From: Acididesulfobacillus acetoxydans
Lineage (GTDB): Bacteria > Bacillota > Desulfitobacteriia > Desulfitobacteriales > Desulfitobacteriaceae
Assembly: GCF_902729405.1 (NCBI RefSeq)
Contig: NZ_LR746496.1
Coordinates: 3,844,001-3,908,000, forward strand
Length of the DNA: 64,000 nt
Reading direction: 5' to 3'
Part shown: positions 25,833 through 35,431 of the stretch, piece by piece
How positions within the stretch are numbered: the stretch's first letter is position 1
Layout: every line of letters begins with the position of its first letter
Notes under the pieces: generated by a model
Told to the model about the DNA's origin: nothing
The model's database searches: none
Seen by the model: only the letters and a program-made list of their open reading frames with translations
Made by a program: the position numbers and the translations under genes

Positions 25833-26709
25833 CCGGTTGACTCCCCTCAGTTTCAGTTCTCCAAGCGGCCGAAGGTCTCAACTCCTTGAACGCGAGCAGT
25901 TGCTCACCCGGCCACAGCGATTGCAAAGCCTGCCGAACATCCGCCCAAGCAACCCCGAGTCCCAAGGCCTGAGCGATACTCCCGCACGCCTCCGTTTCTT
26001 CCCCCGGCTCCGGCCAACGCGGCAAAGCGCCAAGATACCTCCCTTTCCCGGGCACTCCGGAAGCGGCGTAGAAATCCACCCTATCCGGGCGCACCACCCA
26101 TGACACGGGTTCCTTGGGCCCTTCTCTGCCTAAACGCCTCTCCCCCGCCATCTCCCGCAGCCAGACCCCGGGCACAATCCAACCGAGACCGGGAGCCTTT
26201 TCCCCGTACCAGACTCCATCGCTGTCCAGCCAGAGCAGGGAAGGGGCGAAGCCGGCTTCCCGCAAAATTACCCACAGCAAGGGCTTGCCCCCGATCCCGA
26301 CCAAAGGCGGGAACACCGGCAGAAGAACTTCGTCCTGCCAAATCTCCGCCAAAAACTCCTCCGGAGACAGAGACCGCATGCCGGGAATCCGTACCCGCTC
26401 TGCTGCCTCCCCACTCACTCCCGGCCAGACGATCAAATCCGTGCACACCCCCGGCGGCATTTCAGCACACGGCCCTTCCCCGCCGGGCACTTCCCGGTTA
26501 GGTACTTGTCCGTCCCGCACTTCCCGATCAGGTAGTTCTCCGCGCCGATCGGCATACCAAAAACTATCTTTTCCGTTATGTATTCGAGTTCCCGGTTCCT
26601 CCACCTCATAAGGTAAACCCACAGCCTTCAACAATGCCTGAAATTCTCGCAAACCCACCGCATCCTGTACTGCCAGTAATTTAAGTTTCCGCTTCGGCCA
26701 CACACGCAC
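25747..26709 (-). CDS. Degenerate MurC-like protein (Mur-ligase fold without P-loop)
   Basis: This 320-residue protein lies exactly where murC is expected, between murG and murB. Parts resemble a Mur ligase. DLIVWPGVS (91-99) followed by PEEFLAEIWQ matches the 'SPG...RAEFLAEL' end of domain 1. PLVGIGGKPLLWVILREAGFAP (135-156) matches the P-loop region, but GTxGKT is replaced by GIGGKP. ACGSIAQALGLGVAWADVRQAL (241-262) matches the helix after NxxNALAA. The ligase core between these and the C-terminal domain is missing or reduced. A 30 bp tandem repeat codes for residues about 57-80. It cannot be an active ATP-dependent ligase by motif; a structural or regulatory role, or decay, is inferred. 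Confidence 0.65.
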   Translation of the reverse strand: MRVWPKRKLKLLAVQDAVGLREFQALLKAVGLPYEVEEPGTRIHNGKDSFWYADRRGELPDREVRDGQVPNREVPGGEGPCAEMPPGVCTDLIVWPGVSGEAAERVRIPGMRSLSPEEFLAEIWQDEVLLPVFPPLVGIGGKPLLWVILREAGFAPSLLWLDSDGVWYGEKAPGLGWIVPGVWLREMAGERRLGREGPKEPVSWVVRPDRVDFYAASGVPGKGRYLGALPRWPEPGEETEACGSIAQALGLGVAWADVRQALQSLWPGEQLLAFKELRPSAAWRTETEGSQPDGVRRVQRQSGAQLPTEEFNDLEDRRAG

Positions 26710-26769
26710 CGGCTCCTTTCCCAGACCTTTTTGACTGCCTTATGTTATGCGGCCGGGTCAAAAGGTGTG

Positions 26770-26840
26770 AAAGAGGAGACCGGAAAGAGACTGAGGAAAG
26801 ACCAAGAGAAGACCAAGCGGAAACCGAGAGAAGACGCAGA
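26770..26840. repeat. Purine-rich repeat block upstream of the MurC-like gene
   Basis: Words of the type GGAAAGAGAC, GAGGAAAGACC, AAGAGAAGACC, AGAGAAGACGC recur with roughly 11 bp spacing between the murG stop and the MurC-like start. No gene is visible. Confidence 0.5.
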
Positions 26841-26848
26841 CGCCTGCC

Positions 26849-27958
26849 TCACTTCCAGGCCGTTTCCAGGCAGAGATCTACGATCTTACTCAGAGCCTCC
26901 GGCTGGGCCAGCCCGCGTGCCGCCGCACCCATACGCCCCAGGAGAGCCCGGTCTGCCAGCAAACCCTCGACCTCCTGCCACAGCCTCTGTCCGGTTAATT
27001 CCTTGTCCAAAATCAAGCGGGCGGCTCCCGCTTCGACCAGAGCGCGGGCGTTGTACTCTTGATGGTTTTCCGCCGCAAACGGGTAGGGAATAAGGACACT
27101 CGGTTTTCCGGCTGCCATCAGCTCAGCCAGAGAGGCCGCACCTGCCCGGCTGAGGCAGAGGTCCGCCGCGGCATACGCCTGTGGCATATCTTTCAGATAT
27201 TCCAAAATTCGCCAGTTCGGACGTTCCCAGTCAATACCCCGCCGGCGTAAGCCGTCCAGAGTCTCTTGATAAGTATTGCTCCCCGTCGCCCAGATCACCT
27301 GGACTTCGGACCGCAGAGCCAGCTTCTCCAGCACCGTGAGCATCGCCTGGTTCAGCGTCCGGGCCCCCCGGCTTCCTCCCGTAACCAGAAGGGTCAGGCG
27401 CTCCGGACGCAGGGAGAAGTGTTTGGCGCCGGCGGCACGGCTTACCTTGCCAATATCGGGGCGGACCGGCAGTCCGGTTAAGACCGCCTTTCCGTCGGCC
27501 CGAAAACGCGGCAGGCTCTCGGGAAACGTTACCGTCACCCTTTTCACCACCCGGGCCAAGATCCTGTTCGTGATACCCGGCAGGGCATTCTGCTCATGCA
27601 GCAGGGTGGGAATGCCGAACATCGCAGCCGTCAGCACGACCGGCCCCGACACATACCCGCCGGTTCCCACAACCAGATCCGGCCCGAAATGGCGCAGGAT
27701 CTCCTTGGTCTGCCAAAGGGCCTGAAAACTTCGGGCTACGGTTTTCAGGCTCTCCCAGCTCATCTTCCGCGGCAGTCCCTGCCCGCTCACTCCGGAAAAT
27801 CTCCAGCCGGCCTCCGGCACCAGCTTTGCTTCCATGCCCTGACGGGTGCCTACATAAAGAATCTCACAATCCTGGACTTTATCCCTCAATCCCCGGGCAA
27901 TGGCCAGGGCCGGATAAATATGGCCCCCGGTTCCGCCGCCGGTTACGATCACACGCAA
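26849..27958 (-). CDS. murG: UDP-GlcNAc:lipid I N-acetylglucosaminyltransferase
   Basis: This membrane-associated GT28 enzyme makes lipid II. The TTG at 27958 is chosen: it starts LRVIVTGGGTGGHIYPALA, the usual N-terminus, and AAAGGAG lies about nine bases upstream. The alternative at 28000 adds 14 charged residues. The glycine loops GGTGGH (first domain) and GGSRGARTLNQ (second domain) and the UDP-GlcNAc site CLSRAGAASLAELMAAGKP are intact. It lies downstream of spoVE/ftsW. Confidence 0.96.
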   Translation of the reverse strand: MRVIVTGGGTGGHIYPALAIARGLRDKVQDCEILYVGTRQGMEAKLVPEAGWRFSGVSGQGLPRKMSWESLKTVARSFQALWQTKEILRHFGPDLVVGTGGYVSGPVVLTAAMFGIPTLLHEQNALPGITNRILARVVKRVTVTFPESLPRFRADGKAVLTGLPVRPDIGKVSRAAGAKHFSLRPERLTLLVTGGSRGARTLNQAMLTVLEKLALRSEVQVIWATGSNTYQETLDGLRRRGIDWERPNWRILEYLKDMPQAYAAADLCLSRAGAASLAELMAAGKPSVLIPYPFAAENHQEYNARALVEAGAARLILDKELTGQRLWQEVEGLLADRALLGRMGAAARGLAQPEALSKIVDLCLETAWK

Positions 27959-28000
27959 GCGAGTTCTCTCCTTTCGCCGGCTGTCCGCCGGGCAGGACAT

Positions 28001-29095
28001 TTACCTTACCTGAGATGAAATATTAAGTAAAACCCCGACGGCCAACATGGTAAAGACCAGGGAGGTACCTCCGTAACTCAAAAAAGGCAGAGTAATTCCC
28101 GTCACCGGCAGGACCCCGCTGACAACGCCCATGTTGATCATGGCCTGGATGGAAACGAGCCCCGTGATTCCAACCGCCAACAGTCCCGCAAAAGGGTCGG
28201 GAGCCGCCATGGCCGTGCGAAAGCCCCGCCAGGCCACCAGAAAAAAGAGCAGAATCACGAGTGTGGCCCCGACAAAGCCCAACTCCTCCCCAACCATGGC
28301 AAAGATAAAATCCGTATGGTTCTCCGGCAGGTAGAGAAATTTCTGCCGGCTTTGCCCCAGCCCCAAACCGAACAAACCGCCCGGACCCAGAGCCAGCAGA
28401 GCCTGAATGGTCTGATACCCCTTGCCGGAAGGGTCGGCCCACGGATCCAAAAAAGCGAGAATGCGCCTCATGCGGTAAGGAGCCGCCGCAATGGCCGCCA
28501 CCACCAACCCCAAGCCTCCTCCGGCCAAGGCCACAAGCTGCCCGGTCCGCACCCCGGCCGCAATCAACATGAAGAAAGTCGTCCCGGCAATGGCCAGCGT
28601 CGTCCCTAAATCCGGCTGCAGCATGATCAGCCCGGCCACCAAGCCCAAGAGGGCCAGAATCGGCAGGAGCCCTTTGCGAAAGGACTGAATCTGCCGGGGC
28701 CTAAGAGCCAGAAGATGGGCCATAACCAAAACCATGGCCAGCTTAATCACCTCGGAAGGTTGAATCGACAAAGGTCCAAGCCCGATCCAGCGATCCGCCC
28801 CGTTGACTTTGCGCCCGATGCCCGGCACTTTGACAAGAACCAATAGCACAATGGCCAAGTAAAGGGCCGGTTTCGCCCAGCGGCGCACAAACTGTAAATC
28901 CAGCCGCAGGCCCAGGAGCATGGCGCCCAGACCCAAGCCCACCCAGATGATCTCGGCTTTGAGGAAATGGTAGGGATCGTCGAATTGAACGTAGCCCTTA
29001 ACAGCGCTCGAACTGTACACCATCACGACCCCAATCGCCAGCAGTGCCAGAATCGCTCCCAACAACACCATATCCGGACGGCGGCCTTTGGGCAT
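28001..29095 (-). CDS. spoVE: SEDS-family glycosyltransferase SpoVE/FtsW
   Basis: This polytopic peptidoglycan polymerase of 364 residues has about ten membrane helices. The conserved SEDS residues are in GADRWIGLGPLSIQPSEVIKL (near 98-118) and LPENHTDFIFAMVGEELGF (near 275-295), and the C-terminus holds GITLPFLSYGGTSL. It lies between murD and murG, the spoVE position in B. subtilis; FtsW and SpoVE cannot be told apart by sequence alone here. Confidence 0.94.
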   Translation of the reverse strand: MPKGRRPDMVLLGAILALLAIGVVMVYSSSAVKGYVQFDDPYHFLKAEIIWVGLGLGAMLLGLRLDLQFVRRWAKPALYLAIVLLVLVKVPGIGRKVNGADRWIGLGPLSIQPSEVIKLAMVLVMAHLLALRPRQIQSFRKGLLPILALLGLVAGLIMLQPDLGTTLAIAGTTFFMLIAAGVRTGQLVALAGGGLGLVVAAIAAAPYRMRRILAFLDPWADPSGKGYQTIQALLALGPGGLFGLGLGQSRQKFLYLPENHTDFIFAMVGEELGFVGATLVILLFFLVAWRGFRTAMAAPDPFAGLLAVGITGLVSIQAMINMGVVSGVLPVTGITLPFLSYGGTSLVFTMLAVGVLLNISSQVR

Positions 29096-29389
29096 TCGAG
29101 ATCCCCCTCCCTCATCAATAGGCTCTCAGCCTTCGCTGAATCCGCCGGCGCCAGGCTTCGCCTAAGCTGCCGATACAAACTTCCTCCTACTTTTCCGTAG
29201 GGGGATTTATTTTCTATACCCCGGGGATTACGAGCGGATGAGCAGTCCGGAAACACTCCGCCCGGAATATATTGCACCGCGGCGCCGGAGCCGCTCTCTC
29301 GGCTTCGCGGCTAAAGCACCAAACTCCGGAGTAATACCTGACGCGAACCGGTGGCGCTCCTTTACGTTTTCCCACTCCCTTCGCCAGGT
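29096..29389. other. Intergenic region between murD and spoVE with palindromic pieces
   Basis: No gene is seen. On the minus strand CCTAC-GGAAAA-GTAGG forms a small hairpin (29187-29203), and a GCTTTAGCCGCGAAGCCGAGAGAGCGGC block lies near 29290-29325; similar GCTAAAGCC words occur at 35350, 49660 and 50705. It could be a leader of spoVE-murG, but I cannot assign a known RNA class. Confidence 0.4.
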
Positions 29390-30937
29390 CTATCCTTCGG
29401 CCTTCGGCCTCCGGCTTCTGACCTCTGGCTTCCGACCTCCGGCTTCTGTAACGCGGCGCTTCTCAACGCCCTCAGCTTCCTTCGCCACGTCTACTTTCTG
29501 ACCTCCGGCCTCTGTAATACCTCTTGCCTCTGACCCCCGGCCTCTGTAATGCCTACGCACTAACGCCTTAAACAATTCCCCTCTTTCCTCATAACTCTTA
29601 AACATATCCCAACTCGTACAAGCCGGAGAGAGGAGCACGACATCCCCGGCCTTGGCTTCGGCGATGGCCAGTTCCACCCCTTCCGGAAAAGAGCCGGCTT
29701 TCAGGACGCGGCCCACTCCGGCCTCCTGTGCCGCTTGCTCCATCTCGTCCGCGGCCTGCCCCAGAAGGACCAGACTTTTCACTCTCTCCCGCACCAACGT
29801 CATAAAGTCGTGGAAATCCAGACCTTTATTCTTGCCGCCGGCCAGCAGGACCAGCGGTTCCGGGAAAGCCAGGAGCGCTTTGGCAGCCGCATCCGTGTTC
29901 GTTCCTTTCGAGTCGTTGACGAAGAGGATCCCTTCGAACGTTCCCACGGTCTCCTGGCGGTGTTCAACCCCTTTAAAATTCCGCAGCCCCTCGGCGATTT
30001 GCTCCCGGGACAAGCCTAACTCCCGGGCGGCCGCGGCCGCGGCCATCACGTTCTCCAAATTGTGGCTCCCGCGCAGTTGCAGTTCACCCCGCTTGAGAAT
30101 CGGCTCAACCACCCCTTTGGCGGCAAAAACGATCATGTCTCCCCGCAGGCTGACCCCGTCCTCCAAAAAACGCGTCGGACTGAAAAACAACACCCTGGCC
30201 TTAAGCTGCGGAGCCAGGCCGCGCACGATAGGGTCATCCCAATTGAGAACCGCCAAATCCCCCTCTTCCTGGTGCGCGAAGATCTTCGCTTTAGCCGCCA
30301 GGTATTGTTCCACACTGCCGTGCCGGTCCAGGTGATCGGGAGTCAGGTTCAGCATGACGGCAATGTGCAAACGCGCCCGGTCGACAAATTCCAGCTGAAA
30401 ACTGGACAGCTCAGCCACCACAATGTCCTCTCCGCTTAACCCCACCACCTCACGGCTCAGCGCCACCCCGATGTTTCCCGCCACCACGGTCTTGCGGCCT
30501 GTCTGCTGCGCCAGTTCCCCGATCAGGGTGGTCGTGGTCGTTTTGCCGTTGGTCCCCGTCACCCCTACGCTCACAGCCGGACAGTTTCTCAAGGCTAATT
30601 CCACTTCGGACCAGACCGGAATCCGCCGGGCCAAGGCCTCCTGAATGAACCCCTGCCGGGGAGAGACCCCCGGCGAAAGCACGACGAGTTCCGGCCGCAC
30701 CTCGGTTAGATCCGGCGTTTTGCCCAGGAACATACGCTCGTCAGGCAAACCCAAAGCGGCGACTTCCGGCAATTCCCGCGCCGGCTTACGGTCTGTAATG
30801 AATACCTTAGCCCCCCGGGAAGCCAGCAGAGCCGCGGCTCCTTGCCCGCTCAGTCCTGACCCCACCACCAAGACCCGTTTGCCCTTGAAGTTCGTGCCGG
30901 AGTCTGTACCAAAGTCTGTGCTATCGATCCCGATCAT
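29390..30937 (-). CDS. murD: UDP-N-acetylmuramoyl-L-alanine:D-glutamate ligase
   Basis: This ATP-dependent enzyme adds D-Glu. From the ATG at 30937 (GGGAGG seven bases upstream) it is 515 residues, about 60 more than usual. The P-loop is GVTGTNGKTTTT, and the NLTPDHLDRHG and GVEHRQE motifs are present. The family core ends near SYEERGELFKALVRRHYRG. The remaining about 50 residues are a charged tail (RKPEV, EAGG repeats) encoded by the low-complexity repeats at 29395-29550. The tail is probably a repeat-driven read-on, not a domain. Confidence 0.95.
   Translation of the reverse strand: MIGIDSTDFGTDSGTNFKGKRVLVVGSGLSGQGAAALLASRGAKVFITDRKPARELPEVAALGLPDERMFLGKTPDLTEVRPELVVLSPGVSPRQGFIQEALARRIPVWSEVELALRNCPAVSVGVTGTNGKTTTTTLIGELAQQTGRKTVVAGNIGVALSREVVGLSGEDIVVAELSSFQLEFVDRARLHIAVMLNLTPDHLDRHGSVEQYLAAKAKIFAHQEEGDLAVLNWDDPIVRGLAPQLKARVLFFSPTRFLEDGVSLRGDMIVFAAKGVVEPILKRGELQLRGSHNLENVMAAAAAARELGLSREQIAEGLRNFKGVEHRQETVGTFEGILFVNDSKGTNTDAAAKALLAFPEPLVLLAGGKNKGLDFHDFMTLVRERVKSLVLLGQAADEMEQAAQEAGVGRVLKAGSFPEGVELAIAEAKAGDVVLLSPACTSWDMFKSYEERGELFKALVRRHYRGRGSEARGITEAGGQKVDVAKEAEGVEKRRVTEAGGRKPEVRSRRPKAEG
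29395..29550. repeat. CTCCGGCTTCTGACCTC repeat block forming the 3' end of murD
   Basis: Words like CTCCGGCTTCTG, GACCTCTGGCTTCC and GACCTCCGGC-TCTGTAA recur at least six times with 12-30 bp spacing. They begin before the murD stop and continue into the coding DNA. Related words occur at 20611-20659 and 4426-4485. Confidence 0.8.
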
Positions 30938-31142
30938 AACATGTCCTCCCGGATTCCCCTGTTCCGAGTCGCTGTCCGTTCTCTGCTTTTTCTCCATTTT
31001 CCTTCATCCCCAGTTGTCTTTTCCTGCCGGCCGTTTGGCCGCGGAATCCACAGTACTTCGTTCATCCCTCTCAGTATCTCTGCCTCCGGTATCGATGCCG
31101 CCGCGGAATTTACTGAGTCCTTCATCCAGCGCCCGCGCCTTT

Positions 31143-32153
31143 TCAGGACCCGAACCCCGGGAAGTAAGCGATAATGCCCAAAACCGCGCAGAACAAGGCC
31201 ACCGTCCAAAAAACCGTGTCGACTTTCCATTCGCTCCACCCCCCCAGTTCAAAGTGGTGGTGCAAAGGGCTCATGCGAAAGATCCGTTTGCCGGTCGTCT
31301 GGAAAGAAATCACCTGCAAAATGACGGAAAGCGCTTCCAAGACAAAAATCCCGCCTACGATAATGAGCACCAGTTCGCTTTTGGTCAGTACGGCGAGAGC
31401 CGCCAAAGCCCCGCCCAGGGCCAAAGAACCGGTATCTCCCATGAAGACGCGGGCCGGATACGCATTGAAACGCAAAAAACCCAAAGTACCCCCGACTACG
31501 GCAGCCGCGAAAACCGCCAAATCGGAGTCATGCGCCAGGACCGCCACGCCGATGCCCTGGATCGCCGCCAGCAGGGCTATCACGACATAGGCCAAAGCGG
31601 CCAGCAGAGTCGTGCCCGCCGCCAAACCGTCCAGCCCGTCCGTCAGGTTCACGGCGTTGACGATCCAGACGATAATGAAGACCGCCAAAGGGTAATAAAA
31701 CCGGCCCAGCTGCCAGTGAATTGAAGTAAACGGTATAATCACGTCTGTCCCGCGACCGAGAACTTTGACGGAAACCACACTCAGAAGGAGGGCGAGCACA
31801 ATTTGGCCGGCCAGTTTCTGATAGGCCCGCAACCCCAGGGAACGCCGCATGACCACTTTGATAAAATCATCCATAAAGCCCAACACGCCGAAACCCAGCA
31901 TGGACCCTACCACGGTCATCATTTCCAAGGAGGTAGGTTTCTCCGCCAAGGCAAGCGCCCCCACCACAATACTGACCAGAAAAATGATTCCGCCCATCGT
32001 CGGGGTTCCCGCTTTCTTTTGATGACCCCGCGGGCCTTCCAGCCGAATCTGCTGGCCGAACTTGAGGATGCGGAGAATCGGGATGAAAAAAGGCCCCAGC
32101 AACAAGGTGATCACCAAAGTCAATCCGGCCGCCATGGCCAAACGTTCCAACAT
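31143..32153 (-). CDS. mraY: Phospho-N-acetylmuramoyl-pentapeptide transferase
   Basis: This integral membrane enzyme makes lipid I from UDP-MurNAc-pentapeptide and undecaprenyl phosphate. At 336 residues it has about ten helices. The catalytic motifs [11 protein letters not shown] (near residue 46), [11 protein letters not shown] with its aspartates, and [11 protein letters not shown] near the C-terminus are all present. It lies between murF and murD. Confidence 0.97.
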   Translation of the reverse strand: MLERLAMAAGLTLVITLLLGPFFIPILRILKFGQQIRLEGPRGHQKKAGTPTMGGIIFLVSIVVGALALAEKPTSLEMMTVVGSMLGFGVLGFMDDFIKVVMRRSLGLRAYQKLAGQIVLALLLSVVSVKVLGRGTDVIIPFTSIHWQLGRFYYPLAVFIIVWIVNAVNLTDGLDGLAAGTTLLAALAYVVIALLAAIQGIGVAVLAHDSDLAVFAAAVVGGTLGFLRFNAYPARVFMGDTGSLALGGALAALAVLTKSELVLIIVGGIFVLEALSVILQVISFQTTGKRIFRMSPLHHHFELGGWSEWKVDTVFWTVALFCAVLGIIAYFPGFGS

Positions 32154-32255
32154 GTTCTAAAACCTTCCTTTTCTGCCAGCCCTTCCGCTCGGCCCTTCAA
32201 CCAATCGGCCGCTCAACCGCTCGGCCGGACCTTCCCGGACAGCCTCCATCCGGTC

Positions 32256-33692
32256 TCAGGAAAAATCCCCGGCTTGAAGGGCCCCGCTCACCGTTTCCAT
32301 CCTCATGCCCCGGGATCCCTTGACTAAAACCCAAGCCCCGGCCGGCAGTTTCTTGAGGATATGCACGGCTTTCTCCACCGCCTCTTCCCGGGTGGCACAG
32401 ATGTTGACCTTGTCCGAGTCGAGGCCCGCTTCCCGGGCGCCGACGGCAATATCCTCCGCCAAAGCGCCCACGGTAATCAGGCTGCTGAGCCCCAGAGCGG
32501 CCGCCACCCGGCCGACCCGGTTATGCCCGGACTTGCTTTCCTCCCCCAGTTCATACATCTCCCCCAGAATCGCGACTGTGGGGCTGGTACCGGCCCGTTC
32601 CTTCAAGATGCCGAGAGAGGCCTGCATCGACGCCGGATTCGCGTTGTAGACATCGCTGATGAGCGTGCTCCCCTCGATTCCGGGCCTGACTTCCAGCCTC
32701 ATCCTGGAGAGCTCCACTCCCTCCAGTCCTCGCGCTCCCTCCGCCAGGGAAATCCCGTAAATCGTCCCCACCGCAAGGGCCGCCAAGGCATCCAAAACGT
32801 GATGTTCACCCGGCAGGGGCAGACGGACCTGTGCCCGCTCCCCGCCCCAGGCGGCGATAAATCCCGTGCCCATAGCCCCTTGCGCGACCAGATCTGTGCC
32901 GCTGACTTCCGCTTTCATCCAGTCCCCGCGTAAACCGTAAAACCTGGCCGGATGGGGATCGGTTTTGGCTTTCTCCGCACTCGGCCGGTCTTCGGCATTG
33001 AGCACCGCCCAGCCATCCTTGGGCAGGGCTTCGACGAGTTCCCACTTGGCCCGGGCAATCTTCTCCCGCGAACCGAGAAGTTCCAAGTGCGCTGTTCCGA
33101 TATTCGTAATCACCCCGGTATCCGGGCGGGCAATTTCTGTCAAAGCCCTGATTTGACCCAGCCCTCGCATCCCCATTTCCAAGACGAGGATTTCCGTATC
33201 CGGCGGGGCATTAAGAACCGTGAAAGGAAGCCCTAATTCATTATTATGGTTTTCCAGGTTCTTGCAGACCCGATAACGCCTGCCGAGCACGGCGGCCACC
33301 ATGTCCTTGGTGGTGGTTTTGCCGTTGCTCCCCGTGACGGCGACGACTTTGGCCCCGATCCGCTCCCTCCAAGCCTTGGCCAAAGTCCGCAGGGCAACGG
33401 GCACGGAATCCACCAGAACCAAAGCTTTCCCGGGCGGGATCTCGCTCGGCCTAGCGGGCCAGGTTTTCACATCCGGGCCCCAGCGGGCTTGATCTGCCAG
33501 CGCCAGCGCGGCCCCGGCCTGCCAGGCAGCAGCCAGAAACTCGTGCCCGTCCCTTCTTTCTCCGGGCAAAGCGAAAAATATCTCCCCGCCTTGGGCTCGG
33601 CGGCTGTCCAACAGGCAGCCCCGCACCTGAACTTCCGCATCACCCAGTAAAGTCCCCCCTGCCAGCCGGGCGACATCTTTACCTCGCCACAT
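32256..33692 (-). CDS. murF: UDP-MurNAc-tripeptide:D-alanyl-D-alanine ligase
   Basis: This ligase adds D-Ala-D-Ala to complete the pentapeptide. From the ATG at 33692 (after GGGGGG) it is 478 residues and starts MWRGKDVARLAGG. The P-loop is VTGSNGKTTTKD, ENHNNELGLP and the VYNANPASMQASL motif are present. It overlaps the end of murE by 14 bases, so translation is coupled. A start at 33875 would run deep into murE and adds 61 residues without family support. Confidence 0.96.
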   Translation of the reverse strand: MWRGKDVARLAGGTLLGDAEVQVRGCLLDSRRAQGGEIFFALPGERRDGHEFLAAAWQAGAALALADQARWGPDVKTWPARPSEIPPGKALVLVDSVPVALRTLAKAWRERIGAKVVAVTGSNGKTTTKDMVAAVLGRRYRVCKNLENHNNELGLPFTVLNAPPDTEILVLEMGMRGLGQIRALTEIARPDTGVITNIGTAHLELLGSREKIARAKWELVEALPKDGWAVLNAEDRPSAEKAKTDPHPARFYGLRGDWMKAEVSGTDLVAQGAMGTGFIAAWGGERAQVRLPLPGEHHVLDALAALAVGTIYGISLAEGARGLEGVELSRMRLEVRPGIEGSTLISDVYNANPASMQASLGILKERAGTSPTVAILGEMYELGEESKSGHNRVGRVAAALGLSSLITVGALAEDIAVGAREAGLDSDKVNICATREEAVEKAVHILKKLPAGAWVLVKGSRGMRMETVSGALQAGDFS

Positions 33693-35196
33693 GACCAGAC
33701 CCCCCGTATCCCAAACCTGCCAGTACTTCCCGGGCAACCTCCCGGTCGTCAAACGGATGTGTCTCCGAACCGATGATTTGGTAGGTTTCATGCCCTTTGC
33801 CGGCGATGAGGATCGTATCCCCGGGGCCAGCCATGCCACAGGCCCGGCGGATCGCTTCCCGGCGGTCAACGACACTCTCGCAGCTGCCCCGTACCCCCTT
33901 CAGGATTTCCTTAATGATCTCCTCCGGATCTTCAGTGCGCGGATTATCCGAGGTAACCAAGGTGAAATCGCTGTACTGGGTGGCCAGACCGCCCATGAGG
34001 GGCCGCTTGCCCCTGTCCCTGTCCCCGCCGCAGCCAAACACCGTGATTAAGCGGCCCGGCGTGAATTCCCGCGCGGTTTTCAACACGTTGGCTAAACCGT
34101 CGGGCGTATGGGCATAGTCAACGATGACCTGAAAAGGCTGGGCCTGGCGGATGCTTTCAAATCGCCCGGGCACTCCGGATATCCCGGCCAGGGCCTCGGC
34201 AGCTTCTTCCGGGTCGTAACCCCGCTCCACCGCCCAGGCAAAGGCCGCCAAGGCATTATAAACGCTGAACAAGCCCGGCGTGGCATAAACCACTTCCTGC
34301 CGGCGTCCGCGAAATTCGGCCCGGAAACTCACCCGGTCCACACCCGGCCGCACCTCGGCCGCCCGGTAATCCACCGCTTCCCCCAGACCATAGGTGACAA
34401 CCGCCGCCGCGGAGGCTTGTCTTAACCTGTCTGCCGCCGGATCATCTGCATTAATAATTGCGATTTTGGGCTCTTTTTTCCCCTGCAAACCCCGGAAGAG
34501 CTTGGCTTTGGCCTCCAGATACTCCTCCATCGTCTTATGATAGTCCAAATGATCCTGTGTCAAGTTGGTAAAAATCCCCGCATCAAACTCGCAGCCGTTG
34601 ACCCGGCCCAGATCCAGAGCGTGCGAAGACACTTCCATGACCGCCAGGCTCACCCCTTCAGCCCGCATAGCCGCCAGGAGTTTCTGAATTTCCGTCGCTT
34701 CCGGGGTCGTCCGCTGCCCGGGGATCCGGCGCCCGGCGATTCTCGCCCCCAAAGTCCCGATCAAACCCACCTTATGGCCGTGCCGAGCGGCGATTCGCTC
34801 CACCAGATGGGTCACGGTCGTTTTGCCGTTAGTCCCCGTTACTCCCACCACTTCCAAGCCGAGACTCGGGTGATCGTAAACGGAAGCGGCCAAAAACCCC
34901 AAAGCCCGGCGGGCATTCCGAACCCGCACCTGGGGAACGGGCAGGGGGAGAAAACGCTCCACGACGAGGGCCGGCGCTCCGGCCGCCACTGCCTGGGCCG
35001 CAAAATCATGCCCGTCCGCCGCGAAACCCGGGACACAGACAAAGAGATCGCCCGTCTTGACGCCGCGGGAGTCGACGGTGATCCCCTCCACCGGCGTATT
35101 AAGGTCCCCTGAAGTATTTATAATCCCCGCCGGGACCGTCTCATCCAGCCCGGCCACAACCTGAGCCAAAGTCTTCGCAGCGGCCATCCCGATCAC
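33679..35196 (-). CDS. murE: UDP-MurNAc-dipeptide:meso-diaminopimelate ligase
   Basis: This ligase adds the third amino acid. At 505 residues it is full length. The P-loop VTGTNGKTTVTHL, the carbamylated-lysine region and the substrate motif SDNPRTEDP are present. DNPR is the signature for meso-diaminopimelate specificity (DDNP-type for lysine), so the wall is DAP-type. It is followed by murF with a 14-base overlap and preceded by spoVD. Confidence 0.97.
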   Translation of the reverse strand: MIGMAAAKTLAQVVAGLDETVPAGIINTSGDLNTPVEGITVDSRGVKTGDLFVCVPGFAADGHDFAAQAVAAGAPALVVERFLPLPVPQVRVRNARRALGFLAASVYDHPSLGLEVVGVTGTNGKTTVTHLVERIAARHGHKVGLIGTLGARIAGRRIPGQRTTPEATEIQKLLAAMRAEGVSLAVMEVSSHALDLGRVNGCEFDAGIFTNLTQDHLDYHKTMEEYLEAKAKLFRGLQGKKEPKIAIINADDPAADRLRQASAAAVVTYGLGEAVDYRAAEVRPGVDRVSFRAEFRGRRQEVVYATPGLFSVYNALAAFAWAVERGYDPEEAAEALAGISGVPGRFESIRQAQPFQVIVDYAHTPDGLANVLKTAREFTPGRLITVFGCGGDRDRGKRPLMGGLATQYSDFTLVTSDNPRTEDPEEIIKEILKGVRGSCESVVDRREAIRRACGMAGPGDTILIAGKGHETYQIIGSETHPFDDREVAREVLAGLGYGGSGHVAR

Positions 35197-35304
35197 GCCC
35201 TTTTCTTCATTTACGATATGATTAGGTCCTTTTCTTCACTTCTTCATTTAGTATAGACAGTTCCCGCCGGATTCAGAAGTAACCCGCTGACATCTTGCCG
35301 ACGA

Positions 35305-35356
35305 AAAAACACCGAATGCTTCGCGCAAAAGTCCCTGGCTTCAGACGGCTGGCTTT
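35305..35356. repeat. Dispersed intergenic element, copy 1
   Basis: On the minus strand GCCGTCTGAAGCCAG, an eight-base variable part, then GCGCGAAGCATTCGG. A second copy in opposite orientation is at 50705-50750. Both are next to a GCTAAAGCC or CCTAAAGCC word. The element lies in the spoVD-murE gap, and no gene is present there (35197-35431). Confidence 0.75.
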
Positions 35357-35431
35357 AGCCATGGGGTGGCTGACGCCGGCTGGCCGCATTTTCCTTGTAC
35401 TTCGTGAACGGATAGTTGATGTCAGTTGTCT

